Below, in pieces: positions 34,838 to 43,503 of a stretch of 64,000 bases of DNA. The notes under the pieces are model-generated. The model searched no databases and was not told the origin of the DNA. It saw nothing but the letters and a program-made list of their open reading frames with translations. The stretch's first letter is position 1. Each line of letters starts with the position of its first letter. This DNA is from Sebaldella termitidis ATCC 33386 (lineage in GTDB: Bacteria; Fusobacteriota; Fusobacteriia; Fusobacteriales; Leptotrichiaceae), in contig NC_013517.1 of the NCBI RefSeq assembly GCF_000024405.1, positions 930,001 to 994,000 on the forward strand, written 5' to 3'. The position numbers were made by a program, and so were the translations under genes.

Positions 34838-35628
34838 TTATAAAAAATTTACGATTTATATTTACATTATTAAAACTGAAATTTTCAAGAATGATGGTAT
34901 TCAGATTTGATTTTTTCGGGGCATTTTTTGTGGATAGTTCTTTATTTATACTTCAGCTGCTTATGTTTGAGGCAATTTATTCCAGCGTGGATTCTATAGG
35001 AGGCTTTCGGCGAGGCGACATGATTATATTTATAGGGACTTTCTCACTGATAAATGCAATTAATATGACAATATTTTTCTTTGGAACTTATGATATTCCA
35101 AGAAAAATAAGAGAGGGGGAGCTTGATTATTATATTACAAAACCTGTAAATCCATTATTCAGAATGACTTTTGAAAATATAAATCCCGGATCATTTCCTT
35201 TGATTATTGCAAGCGGATTTATAATATTTTACGGGATTTCGGTTCTTGATTTGAAAATCAGTGCAGTCGGTATGGCTGTTTATATGATATGGGTATTGAT
35301 GATGACACTTCTTTGGTATGATATATCAATTATATTAAGAACAGTTTCATTTTTTACATTTTCAAGTGCTGCTATGGAACAGCTGGAAGAAAATCTGCTG
35401 CCGCTTAATATGAAGCTTCCGGGTGTGGCATATAAAGGAATATTCAGATTTTTATTTTATTTTGTATTTCCGTACGGGATAATGGCGACATTTCCTACGC
35501 AGTATCTTACGGGAACTTTATCATGGCTTGGAATGGTTTATGGTGCAGTGCTGACCTGCTGTTTTACTTTATTTATGCTGTGGTTCTGGAAAACCGGACT
35601 TAGGAATTACAAGAGTGCGAGCAGTTAG
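34834..35628 (+). CDS. ABC-2 type exporter permease 2
   Basis: 264 residues with six predicted membrane helices. KLKFSRMMVFRFDFFGAFF near the start and REGELDYYITKPVNPLFRMT are typical of the second ABC2_membrane_6 partner, where 'Rxg.lD.yLlkPvn.l' recurs. It is the last gene of the operon. The first permease has a similar fold but is clearly different, so a heterodimer is expected. Confidence 0.87.
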   Translation: MIIKNLRFIFTLLKLKFSRMMVFRFDFFGAFFVDSSLFILQLLMFEAIYSSVDSIGGFRRGDMIIFIGTFSLINAINMTIFFFGTYDIPRKIREGELDYYITKPVNPLFRMTFENINPGSFPLIIASGFIIFYGISVLDLKISAVGMAVYMIWVLMMTLLWYDISIILRTVSFFTFSSAAMEQLEENLLPLNMKLPGVAYKGIFRFLFYFVFPYGIMATFPTQYLTGTLSWLGMVYGAVLTCCFTLFMLWFWKTGLRNYKSASS

Positions 35629-35821
35629 TATGGGAAAAGCTGTATTTTACAGGATATTTTTGAATATTAGTTAGGTATAATAAGTAATGGTATATTTGGA
35701 GGATTACTTTAACAAAAAAGGCTTTATAAGAATTTCAGGAGGGACTGCCAGACAGACAGAGAAATTTTCGAAGAGGAAAAACGGGCTGAATAAAACCATC
35801 CTGTGATTTATAGTTTTAATT
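35629..35821. other. Intergenic region before the hydrolase gene
   Basis: About 190 bases to the promoter at 35822. AT-rich with two purine-rich AGGAGG-like stretches (near 35700 and 35738) that are not followed by an open frame of any length. No gene supported. Confidence 0.4.
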
Positions 35822-35851
35822 TTGACAAAGAATGTACAAAAATGTTAAAAT
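35822..35851 (+). promoter_or_regulatory. Promoter of the secreted hydrolase
   Basis: TTGACA (35822-35827), 18 bases, TAAAAT (35846-35851), about 100 bases before the ATG. Confidence 0.65.
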
Positions 35852-35949
35852 TTTTAATAGAAAGGCATAAAATATCTAAGGAAAAATGAAACAGTAAAAT
35901 GAAAGTGTAGAAATGTAATTTAAAAATCATATTTTTATAAGGAGGAATA

Positions 35950-36885
35950 ATGAAAAAAATCATATTATTATTGAGTATTTTGTTTATTTCTGTTTTACAT
36001 GCTGACACTGTAAAAATACAGAAAACACAGGTTCCGGGATATTACAGGTTTATGGTGGGGAGTTATGAAGTAACATCGATTTATGACGGGTACTCAAATC
36101 TGCCGTTAGATACATATAAGGGAATAGATGCGGCAAATGCCGAGGCAATTATAAAAAAAGAATATTCTCATATTTCAGGCAGCGGAAAAAACTTTAGTTT
36201 TAAGGTATCTGTAAATACGTTTCTTATTAATACAGGAAAGGAACTGATATTAGTAGATACAGGTTCCGGAAATTCTATGGGTCCTGCAACAGGAGCAGTT
36301 AAGAAAAATATAGAAATGGCGGGATATAAACCGGAGGATATTACCAAAATCATATTTACACATCTTCATCCTGACCATGTAGGAGGACTGTCGGAAGGCG
36401 GAAAACAGGTCTACCCCAATGCAGTTATCTATGCAAATGAGAAAGAAATGGATTTTTGGATGAATAATTCCGATTTTAACAAGGAATTTAAAGATATTCT
36501 GAATACTTATAAAAATAATAAAAAATATAAGGCTTTGAAAGATGGTGCAGAAATTGCAGCCGGAATAAAGGGAGTTTTATTACCCGGGCATACAATAGGT
36601 CATATGGGATATGAGATAACTTCAGGCGGGCAAAAACTCCTTATCTGGGGAGATATTACACATGGTTATGAAGTCCAGTTTGCAAATCCTGATGTAACAA
36701 CAGCTTATGACTATGATCAGAATCAGGCAAAAGAAACAAGAAAGGCCCTTATGAAAAAGGTTTCGGATGAGGGAACAATGACAGCAGGTTCTCATCTTCC
36801 TTTTCCGGGACTGGGACATGTAGCTCCAAATGCTGACGGCAAAGGATATCGTTGGATTCCTGTGCAGTATGTCCCTTTGGATTAA
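35950..36885 (+). CDS. Secreted metallo-beta-lactamase-fold hydrolase
   Basis: 311 residues, ATG behind AAGGAGGA. Signal peptide MKKIILLLSILFISVLHA. Metal site: THLHPDHVGGL near residue 138 (HxHxDH), then PGHTIGHMGY (third His) and WGDITHGYE (bridging Asp). The order and the VGSYEVTSIYDG start match periplasmic MBL-fold proteins related to methyl parathion hydrolase and AHL lactonases. It should hydrolyse a lactone or ester in the periplasm; the substrate is open. Own promoter and a 12-bp terminator make it a single-gene unit. Confidence 0.87.
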   Translation: MKKIILLLSILFISVLHADTVKIQKTQVPGYYRFMVGSYEVTSIYDGYSNLPLDTYKGIDAANAEAIIKKEYSHISGSGKNFSFKVSVNTFLINTGKELILVDTGSGNSMGPATGAVKKNIEMAGYKPEDITKIIFTHLHPDHVGGLSEGGKQVYPNAVIYANEKEMDFWMNNSDFNKEFKDILNTYKNNKKYKALKDGAEIAAGIKGVLLPGHTIGHMGYEITSGGQKLLIWGDITHGYEVQFANPDVTTAYDYDQNQAKETRKALMKKVSDEGTMTAGSHLPFPGLGHVAPNADGKGYRWIPVQYVPLD

Positions 36886-36904
36886 CGGGAAAATATATTT
36901 ATAT

Positions 36905-36946
36905 AATAAGGAATCCTTGAGATATAGGATTCCTTATTATTTTTTA
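36905..36946 (+). terminator. Terminator of the hydrolase gene, perfect 12-bp stem
   Basis: AATAAGGAATCC (36905-36916) pairs exactly with GGATTCCTTATT (36927-36938), then ATTTTTT. Confidence 0.92.
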
Positions 36947-36978
36947 CCGCAAATTTATTTTAACATGAAAGGAGAACT

Positions 36979-37234
36979 GTGAATATTATAAAAAAATACA
37001 GAATAAAAAGTATAGATTATATAAGAAAATGTAACAGATGTTTTACAGAAATTGAGACTCCAAGATGGCAGATTCAGAGAATCAGGAGAAAAATATACAC
37101 TTCATGCATCTATACGAATAACAGAACCGCACTTAAAGGTTATTTTGGATGAAGAAATGACTATAAATGAAAAAGAGTACTTTATGAAAAACTCCGATAA
37201 GATCATAATTACGACAGAGCTTGAAAAAATATAA
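36979..37234 (+). pseudogene. Small frameshifted hypothetical gene
   Basis: GTG 36979 has a strong AAAGGAGAA site and opens MNIIKKYRIKSIDYIRKCNR with CNRCFTEIE, a CxxC knuckle. That frame soon runs into nonsense. A shift near 37050-37065 leads into DGRFRESGEKYTLHASIRIT and then ILDEEMTINEKEYFMKNSDK, which reads like a real protein and ends at 37234. The simplest view is one 85-residue gene with a frameshift. The alternative is a small gene from TTG 37052 without a ribosome site. Confidence 0.45.
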
Positions 37235-37448
37235 AAGTACAGTATTTTATCTGTCTGTTCATTTAATTTTATTTTTATAATTTTTGATTATAATATGATA
37301 TATATAAATAGAAATATATGTATAAATAAGCAACAAATACTAAAGGTTTTAAACAGTCAGAGAAATATTATAAATAATAATATTGAATAAAATTTATTGA
37401 TTTTAAAATAATAAAATGATATTATTATATTAAAAAAATGGTGGTTTT

Positions 37449-38180
37449 ATGAAGTTTAGGATTACGATAATGCAGTCACAGGGGAGTACTGATGTAAGCA
37501 GTGATATAAAATCTGTTAAGAATGCATTTTCAAGTACAAATAATTTTTTTGGCAATTCTGTAAAAACTGATAAATTATTCAAAAATTACAGCGGTGACGG
37601 AATTATTATTGCTCCTGAAGAAATTACAATGGTTGACTTTAATATTTCAGATTTTGGAGATAGTGTTGTTTCTAATACTGAATCAGACGTGACTGTAAGA
37701 GTATGCGGACTTATGCTGGCGCATCTTGAAGAATCAGGCAATTCAGTATTGGGAATAGAGAGCCTTCTTTCTTCTTATGCAGGTAAAAAACTTAACGGAG
37801 TAACACAAGGACTAAGCCAGGGGATAGATTATTTAGGGAATACTTTTGGGTCGAGCTTAAGTTCTACTTTAACTGGAATGCTTGGAAGCCTTTCACAGGG
37901 GAGCTTTAATTTAAACAGCCTTTATAATAATAATTTAAAAAATACAATAGAGTTAGCTAAATGGGCCTTAGAATATGGAGAAAGTACAGATTACAGGGAT
38001 GTAGTAATAGAAACAATTATTAATGAATCTGTTTCCAAAACATATATACTGCCGGATATGTTTGCAGTGAAATATCATGAAAGCGTGAATGTTTCAAGCG
38101 GAAGCGGATTTTATGAATTTCTTCTGAAACAGAAAAGATACAGTAATAGAAAAATTCAGATAACAGGAGGAAATATTTGA
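37449..38180 (+). CDS. Protein A of the duplicated-cassette locus; possible tube/Hcp-like carrier
   Basis: 243 residues, ATG behind GGTGG. No signal peptide. The N-terminal half is beta-rich (GDGIIIAPEEITMVDFNISD, then VTVRVCGLMLAHLEE). The middle (residues 110-160) is rich in Ser, Gly, Leu and Asn. The C-terminal part (DVVIETIINESVSKTYILPD, then GSGFYEFLLKQK) has the strand pattern 'VxVE...YxLPxxFVxxYxE....GxxxFxLxxxQK' that I associate with small secreted or tube-like proteins sometimes annotated 'membrane-associated protease 1'. It overlaps gene B by four bases. Function not established; the carrier idea is inference. Confidence 0.5.
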   Translation: MKFRITIMQSQGSTDVSSDIKSVKNAFSSTNNFFGNSVKTDKLFKNYSGDGIIIAPEEITMVDFNISDFGDSVVSNTESDVTVRVCGLMLAHLEESGNSVLGIESLLSSYAGKKLNGVTQGLSQGIDYLGNTFGSSLSSTLTGMLGSLSQGSFNLNSLYNNNLKNTIELAKWALEYGESTDYRDVVIETIINESVSKTYILPDMFAVKYHESVNVSSGSGFYEFLLKQKRYSNRKIQITGGNI

Positions 38181-38809
38181 AAAAGACTGATGTTACAGTG
38201 AATATTTTTGTTAAGTTAGTCATTTTGACTTTGTTTATTTTGTTTAGTTATTATAAAATGAGAATAAATATTTTTTATATAACAGCTGAGTTATTATTAT
38301 TTTCTTTTATTAATTCCTTTTTTATTAAAGATAAAAAATTTCTTTTTAATATGGAAGTTTTTTCTTTTCAGGCTGCTACAGTTTTTTATTTTGAAAGGAG
38401 AGCTAATTTTTATTGGAGAGAAGTTCCTGAAAAAATATATGATAATTTTGATTATGTTAAATTATTATTTTTGTTATTTTTAGTAATCATTTCAATATTT
38501 TTATATTTTAAAAGTGAGAATAAATATTTAAAAAAATATATTTATTTTATATTTTTTCTTTTATTAATTATGGGAGATATTTTTAAAGTAAATATTTTTT
38601 CTTTGATTCCACTTGGCGGGGAATTATGGCTTGGTTTTTCAATAGGAAATATTGCTTTAACTCATTTGAAAATTGATATTATTTTAGTTGGCATATTTCT
38701 TTTTTTTCTGGGTAGGAAAGATAATGTTTTTTTCTTTATTTATAATTTTATAATTTTATGCTTATTTGTGAGATATATGACTGTTAATTTAGTGTGGGGG
38801 ATCTTATGA
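38177..38809 (+). CDS. Protein B1: multi-span membrane protein, possible immunity protein
   Basis: 210 residues with about six hydrophobic segments, very rich in Phe, Ile and Leu. The only long polar loop is ERRANFYWREVPEKIYDNFD (residues 75-95), which is also the part best kept in the copy at 39675. Overlaps gene A (stop) and gene C (ATGA), so the three are translationally coupled. A small membrane protein tied to a soluble partner that is duplicated with it is the usual layout of an immunity protein acting in the inner membrane. This is inference; no family recognised. Confidence 0.55.
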   Translation: MKKTDVTVNIFVKLVILTLFILFSYYKMRINIFYITAELLLFSFINSFFIKDKKFLFNMEVFSFQAATVFYFERRANFYWREVPEKIYDNFDYVKLLFLLFLVIISIFLYFKSENKYLKKYIYFIFFLLLIMGDIFKVNIFSLIPLGGELWLGFSIGNIALTHLKIDIILVGIFLFFLGRKDNVFFFIYNFIILCLFVRYMTVNLVWGIL

Positions 38810-39579
38810 GTAATAATTTTATTAAAAGAAGCGGAAAACTATCTGATAACAGTGATTTAAAGCTTTCTGATACAATTAAAATTAAAATACTGGCTTCTGA
38901 CAGCGAATTTTCTATTTTGGCAAAATTAAATACATTTTTAAACCTTGGAATAATATTTCAATCAACTTCTTCAGTTTGTATGAGTTATTACATTGATGCT
39001 AAAACTCGTGCATCACCTCTTAATATGTTTAGCTTAACTGAATTTTTGAATTTACCCTATAAAAGATTAGTGGATATTGCCAGAGGGAGTATAGCAAACA
39101 TTAATACTAATCAGGATTTTTTATGTTTTTATGGTTATGATGCAATAGGAAGAGGTGATTTATATACATACGCAAGTAAGATCAAGAATTATCTAATAAG
39201 TAACGTTCAATATGCTATTAAAAATAATGTTCCCAAAAAAGATATTCTAAAGTTTTATAATTATCAAAAAATTCCTGAAATTATCAGAAATAAAAAATCT
39301 CCTGCAGATAATGATTTTTATTTTGCTGTTGGAGACGGAAATTATCTTTATGGACAGGTTCATACATTAAATGAGAGAAAAAGAGAATTTCAGATTTTGT
39401 ATGTTTTATATGATGAGTACAATTGGGATGACAATGTTACTTATTTTATAAAGGTTGAGCCAAAAGAAGGTCCATATTATTTAGTTCTTGAAACTGCAGC
39501 TTTCAAAAAATTGGAGAAATCAGGTTTGGCAAAACCGTTTTTACAATTTTTTATTGATACTTACACAGTTAGTTATTAA
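38806..39579 (+). CDS. Protein C1: possible effector of the duplicated cassette
   Basis: 257 residues from ATG 38806, overlapping the B stop (ATGA) with a GGGGG site. No signal peptide or membrane segment. Common start MSNNFIKRSGKLSDNSDLKL. The conserved C-terminal half has DNDFYFAVGDGNYLYGQVHT, then an acidic aromatic motif YVLYDEYNWDDNVTYF and the end FFIDTYTVSY. A beta-hairpin followed by D-x-[YF]-x-[WLF]-[DN] recalls DUF3289 and colicin M-like toxins, but the His-Arg of the colicin M active site is not seen. Toxin role is inferred from context only. Confidence 0.5.
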   Translation: MSNNFIKRSGKLSDNSDLKLSDTIKIKILASDSEFSILAKLNTFLNLGIIFQSTSSVCMSYYIDAKTRASPLNMFSLTEFLNLPYKRLVDIARGSIANINTNQDFLCFYGYDAIGRGDLYTYASKIKNYLISNVQYAIKNNVPKKDILKFYNYQKIPEIIRNKKSPADNDFYFAVGDGNYLYGQVHTLNERKREFQILYVLYDEYNWDDNVTYFIKVEPKEGPYYLVLETAAFKKLEKSGLAKPFLQFFIDTYTVSY

Positions 39580-39674
39580 GATAAATAAGGTCATACAATG
39601 ATTTTGTTTCGGATATTCATTATTTTGTTTATTTCCAAAATAGAAAGGCACAGTAATAGAAAAGGAGGTAAGGG

Positions 39675-40226
39675 TTGAAAAAAATAGATTTGATATTAAA
39701 TATTTTGATAAAGCTGATTCTTTTGGCAATCTTTGTTTTATTTAGCTTTTACAAGCTGAAAATAAATATTTTAGTTATTACAATGACCTTATTGGTATTC
39801 TCATTTATTAATTCGTTTATTATAAAAAATAAAAAAATCAGTATTGATGTAGAAATTTTTATTTTTCAGGCAGCTTCAGTTTTTTATCTTGAGCGCAGAG
39901 CAAATTTTAAATGGAGAGAGGTGCCGGAAAGGATATTTGATAACTATGGATATGTGAAAGTATTGTTTATATTAGTATTTATACTTACTTTTATATATTT
40001 ATGTATTAGAAATGAAAATAAATTATTAAAAAAATATGTTTATAGTATATTTTTTATTTTAGTAATTATTGAAAATATTTTTGAAATTGGTATCATATAT
40101 ACAATTTCTCTTTTATTTTCAATACCAAGCACTGTTTTGTCTTATACAAGAATAGATATTGCTGTTATGGGAATAGTAATTTTTTTGTTTATTAAAAAAA
40201 GAAAAAAAATTCTTTTTAATTTATAA
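39675..40226 (+). CDS. Protein B2: membrane protein paralogue with a shifted C-terminus
   Basis: 183 residues, TTG start behind AGGAGG. Aligns with B1 through most of its length, including ERRANFKWREVPERIFDNYG. It stops early (RKKILFNL), but in another frame the downstream DNA still encodes VILCLFVRYMTANLVWGIL, the counterpart of the B1 C-terminus, ending in an ATGA overlap with C2. So an indel near 40200-40230 removed about 20 residues, the last membrane segment. It may still fold partly. Confidence 0.6.
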   Translation: MKKIDLILNILIKLILLAIFVLFSFYKLKINILVITMTLLVFSFINSFIIKNKKISIDVEIFIFQAASVFYLERRANFKWREVPERIFDNYGYVKVLFILVFILTFIYLCIRNENKLLKKYVYSIFFILVIIENIFEIGIIYTISLLFSIPSTVLSYTRIDIAVMGIVIFLFIKKRKKILFNL

Positions 40227-40286
40227 TTTTGTAATTTTATGCTTATTTGTGAGATATATGACAGCTAATCTAGTATGGGGGATTTT

Positions 40287-41054
40287 ATGAGTAATAATTT
40301 TGTAAAAAGACAGGGAAGGTTGTCAGATAATTTAGATTTACAAACATCAAACTGGGTTATAAAAACGAAAATTTTGGCTTCTGACAGTACTAATATCATA
40401 TTGTATAATTTGAAAAAAGGCTTGGTACCCTCGATTTATTTTCAATTTACTTCTTCAAGATGTCTGGATTATTACATCAGAGCCGAAAATAGATCGCATT
40501 CAGAAAAATTTTTCTCTTTGATATAGTTATTTGGTTTACCTGATAAAAAATTACAGGATATAGCACGAAAAAATACTAATATAAATCAGGATTTTTTGTC
40601 TTTTTACGGTTGTGATGCAATGAGCAGAGGCAGCTTGTATGTTTACACAAACAAAATAAAAAATTATTTAATAAATAATGTCAGGTATGCAATTAGGAAT
40701 AATGTACCAAAGGAACAAATTTTAAAGTTTTATACATATCAGGATATTCCGGAAATTATCAGGGATAAAAATTCAGTACCAGATAATGATTTTTACTTTG
40801 CAGTAGGTGACGGAAATTGTCTCTATGGTCAAGTACATACCTTAAATGAAAGAAAGAGAGAATTTCAGATTTTATATGTTTTATATGATGAATATAATTG
40901 GGATGACAATATTACTTATTTTTTAAAAGAAGATACTGGAAAGGGAGCATACAGACTTGTAGTAGAAACAGCAGCATTCAAAAAATTAGAAAAGGCAGGA
41001 ATAGCAAAACCGTTTTTGCAATTTTTTATTGATACTTATACAGTTAGTTATTAA
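40287..41054 (+). pseudogene. Protein C2, interrupted by an in-frame amber stop
   Basis: ATG 40287 opens MSNNFVKRQGRLSDNLDLQT; the frame stops with TAG at 40524-40526 after EKFFSLI and continues in the same frame as LFGLPDKKLQDIARKNTNIN through DNDFYFAVGDGNCLYGQVHT to the end TYTVSY at 41054. C1 reads FSLTEFLNLP at this point. A single substitution therefore split the gene. The downstream part is otherwise intact and highly similar to C1, so the mutation is recent. Unless the stop is suppressed, C2 is not made. Confidence 0.8.
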
Positions 41055-41368
41055 GATGAAGAATAGAAGCATACCAAAGTTTTGTTTTTAATATGATCCG
41101 ATTTTTACTTTTAAAATGGAAGTAAGCCTGATTTTGGAGAATAATTTTTGATTTAGAAAATAATATATAAGAAATTGGTATGTCAAAATTTTCTCCTGTG
41201 TTTTGAATAAATTTGTAATGGAAAAATTATCATCATATAAAACATTATATTTGTTTAAATTACTGTTCTTTCAATTAATTTGTTTGGGTTTTACTGTGCG
41301 TTATTTGATTAATAGATATAAAGATAAGTATTGGAATATTATTGAAATAAATAATAATATAATTAACG
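41055..41368. other. AT-rich spacer with a doubtful small frame
   Basis: A 62-codon frame (41203-41391) with a hydrophobic segment lacks a ribosome site and runs over the promoter of the next gene, so I do not call it. Nothing else seen. Confidence 0.4.
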
Positions 41369-41397
41369 TTGACATTAAAAAACAGGTGTGATATAAT
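41369..41397 (+). promoter_or_regulatory. Consensus promoter of the outer-membrane barrel gene
   Basis: TTGACA (41369-41374), 17 bases, TATAAT (41392-41397): both hexamers perfect. The leader is about 25 bases. Confidence 0.9.
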
Positions 41398-41427
41398 TTT
41401 TGAACAAATTATACGGAGGTAAAATTC

Positions 41428-42099
41428 ATGAAAAAATTATTATTAGCTTTTAGCATTTTAGCATTAGGCAGTTTTTCTTTTGCAAATGAAAGAAGCGGGC
41501 CGCAGATTGAAGGAAGGGTAGGCTGGAGCTTTAACAAAAATTATGACAATGATTACGATACTGATTCAAAAGGAATGGAATTTGCAGAAGGCGGGGTAGA
41601 GTTTAGAAAAGCCGGAATAGGAAGTCTTGAAAATTTAGAATTAGGTGTCGGAGGTTCATTTATGTATGATAACGGAACAAGACATACAGTAAATGATTAT
41701 TCGTCTATACCGCTTTACGGTGTGGTAAGATATAACATAATAAATATTAATGACAGTATTATGCCGTATGTAAAAGGTCATCTGGGTTATTCGATAAATT
41801 CTCTTTCAGATAATGTCTATAATTCACAGGGAGGACGTGTAGACGGGGATATGAAAGGCGGACTTTATTATGGTGTTGGTATAGGAGTAGAACTGTACGG
41901 ATTTACTGTTGAATTGATGTATAGAGGAATTAATGCAGAGTTTAAACAGGATGATAAATATGATTACTATGATGGTGAAACAAAAGCTAATAAAACATCA
42001 TTGGGACTAAGTATAGGGTATAATGTATCCTGTCTTATTAATCCTGCTGCATGCTACGAAAGTGCATTTAAGCAGCCTGATTATATTCTGGTAAAATAG
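41428..42099 (+). CDS. Outer-membrane beta-barrel protein
   Basis: 223 residues, ATG behind CGGAGG. Signal peptide MKKLLLAFSILALGSFSFA. The mature part is made of alternating strands with Gly/aromatic pattern (GPQIEGRVGWSFNKN, LENLELGVGGSFMY, YVKGHLGYSINSL, GLYYGVGIGVELYGFTVELM), an eight-stranded small barrel of the OmpW/opacity type. The last strand (SLGLSIGYNV) is followed by an unusual extension with two cysteines (CLINPAACYESAFKQPDYIL). The perfect promoter predicts high expression. Function could be adhesion or a small pore. Confidence 0.8.
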   Translation: MKKLLLAFSILALGSFSFANERSGPQIEGRVGWSFNKNYDNDYDTDSKGMEFAEGGVEFRKAGIGSLENLELGVGGSFMYDNGTRHTVNDYSSIPLYGVVRYNIININDSIMPYVKGHLGYSINSLSDNVYNSQGGRVDGDMKGGLYYGVGIGVELYGFTVELMYRGINAEFKQDDKYDYYDGETKANKTSLGLSIGYNVSCLINPAACYESAFKQPDYILVK

Positions 42100-42128
42100 A
42101 AAAAGTATATAAAAATAATAGAAAATAG

Positions 42129-42168
42129 CGGGCTGTATTAAAATTTAATTTTGGTACAGCTCGTTTTA
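42129..42168 (+). terminator. Terminator of the barrel gene
   Basis: CGGGCTGTA pairs with TACAGCTCG (one mismatch), followed by TTTT. Confidence 0.8.
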
Positions 42169-42385
42169 ATTATATAAAATGAGGTAATGGTCATTATTTA
42201 GGAAATTTATATAAAAGAAAAGCTTGAGAAAATTACTTGAGAAGAAGCTCAGGCAGGATTAACACTGGAAGAATTTATAATTTTGAATTCTAATTTGGAT
42301 TTGTGAAGTAATATTTATCTGATAAAATTTTTAAAAGAGAAAAAAGTATGGAGAATTTACATAAAAAATTTTTTCAAAAAAAATC
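42169..42385. other. Intergenic stretch with a small coding remnant
   Basis: Near 42210-42307 one frame reads IKEKLEKIT, a TGA, then EEAQAGLTLEEFIILNSNLD, which looks like the end of a decayed gene. No other feature supported. Confidence 0.3.
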
Positions 42386-42414
42386 TTGACAAAAAGCAAT
42401 GAATGTTGTATAAT
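42386..42414 (+). promoter_or_regulatory. Consensus promoter of a structured small RNA
   Basis: TTGACA (42386-42391), 17 bases, TATAAT (42409-42414): both hexamers perfect. No open frame follows within the transcript. Confidence 0.9.
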
Positions 42415-42420
42415 TAATCA

Positions 42421-42700
42421 TAACAATAAATGAAGTACATAATTAAAGAAAAAAAGGTGTAAAAGAAAATTAATCAAAATATTTTGAAGTTAAGAGTTTT
42501 TAAAAAAGAAATGACAATAGGAATAAAAATATTTTTTTGATCCATATATTGCAATAAGGCAATGAAGTGAAAAACCTTACTCATTATAAATGACAATTAA
42601 ACAGCCGGACGAATAGTTGGATTTACTATATGTAAATTCTTAACCGGCATGCGGCTCAAGCAGCCCTGGTATATAGAGATATATGCCGGGGTTTTTTTGT
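42421..42700 (+). ncRNA. Candidate structured small RNA before the tail cluster
   Basis: A transcript of about 280 nt from the perfect promoter to a terminator (CCCTGGTATAT 42664-42674 with ATATATGCCGGGG, then T). Inside: GCCGG (42604-42608) pairs with CCGGC (42644-42648), enclosing GGATTTAC (42619-42626) with GTAAATTC (42632-42639). A GGCT/AGCC hairpin follows at 42653-42665. Upstream, AATGA near 42562 pairs with TCATT near 42582. The nested stems and the unpaired ACGAATAGTT look like a folded domain. No known RNA family recognised. Confidence 0.6.
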
Positions 42701-43029
42701 TTTAAAAATTCAGATATTTAGAAAAATTGAATTTAGTGCTTTGAAAGTTTTGTATATTTCAAAATTCATTATTTGAAAAAATATGCATAAAACCATATTC
42801 AGTAAGGATTAATACAAGACAGACAGCATTGTTTTGAAACTCAGGTTAAAATTTGTGGAAATAATAAATATATCAATCAGGGTACAAAAATCAGTTGTTT
42901 TTTAACTTATTCTCCGTAAAAACCAGGTACGGCATTGATATATTTATGTTTTCATAAATAAACGGAAAGGGGCTGATTTCATAATGAAGTAAATAATTTT
43001 CGCAATAATTTACAGAAAGGGTAAAAAAT
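42701..43029. other. Region upstream of the tail operon
   Basis: No gene. TATTTATG and CATAAATA form a hairpin near 42946-42965. The ribosome site of the first tail gene is AGAAAGGG. I see no clear promoter for the tail operon here; read-through from the RNA promoter is possible. Confidence 0.4.
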
Positions 43030-43503
43030 ATGATTTTAGAAGTAGAGAATACTCTGTTTGACGCTTTACGGAATTTATTTAAGGAAAACGTTTTTGAAAC
43101 AGAAAACGGAAGTAAAACTCCTGTTATTGCAAGAGCATATTCATCACTTGAGAATATAGACAAGGACAGTATAAGTTATCCCTGTATTCTGGTAAAGCTT
43201 GATGAAGATACACATCTTGTGACAAAGGAAAAAGAAGATAAAAGCCTGAAATATCATTTTTTTATCGCAACAGATATTTCCAATAAGGAAAAGTCCTATG
43301 AAGAAACAGTAAAAATGTACGAAATCATTAAAAGCACTGTTGTAAATAACGGACGAATAGGCAATGTCATTGCGGACAGAAGAAATATGAAAGGAACTTT
43401 ATCGGAAAACGGTCAGAATCCGTTTATATGGATGGATATGAGTGTGCAAATCACTGATGCCGTTCTTACCACAAATTTAGAGGAGGAAAATTTTTATGAT
43501 TGA
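43030..43503 (+). CDS. Phage-tail terminator-like protein
   Basis: 157 residues. First gene of the tail operon. ENTLFDALRNLFKENVFETE, then ISYPCILVKLDEDTHL and KYHFFIATDISNKEKSYEET have the alpha/beta layout of small tail-terminator or tail-completion proteins that precede the sheath gene in Mu- and P2-like tails. The end overlaps the next gene by eight bases. The call rests mainly on position and length. Confidence 0.55.
   Translation: MILEVENTLFDALRNLFKENVFETENGSKTPVIARAYSSLENIDKDSISYPCILVKLDEDTHLVTKEKEDKSLKYHFFIATDISNKEKSYEETVKMYEIIKSTVVNNGRIGNVIADRRNMKGTLSENGQNPFIWMDMSVQITDAVLTTNLEEENFYD

Larger units (their letters stand above)
38141..41054. repeat. Tandem duplication of the B-C gene pair
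   Basis: Unit 1 spans 38141-39579 and unit 2 spans 39651-41054. Both begin with CAGTAATAGAAAA from the 3' end of gene A, so a piece of A was copied too. Both end with the same KPFLQFFIDTYTVSY coding sequence. The C-terminal two thirds of protein C are best conserved; protein B and the start of C have diverged. Confidence 0.85.

Noticed and set aside
38806-39579. Protein C as a colicin M-type lipid II phosphatase
   Set aside because: The DEYNWDD segment recalls the acidic-aromatic part of the colicin M site, but the downstream His-Arg pair is not present, so I keep only a general effector guess.
41203-41391. 62-residue hydrophobic protein
   Set aside because: No ribosome site, TTG start, and the frame overlaps a perfect promoter; likely chance in AT-rich DNA.
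42421-42700. tmRNA, hammerhead or HDV-like ribozyme
   Set aside because: There is no tag frame or CCA-type 3' end, no CUGAUGA/GAAA core, and only a short chance resemblance to the HDV start (CCGGCATG).
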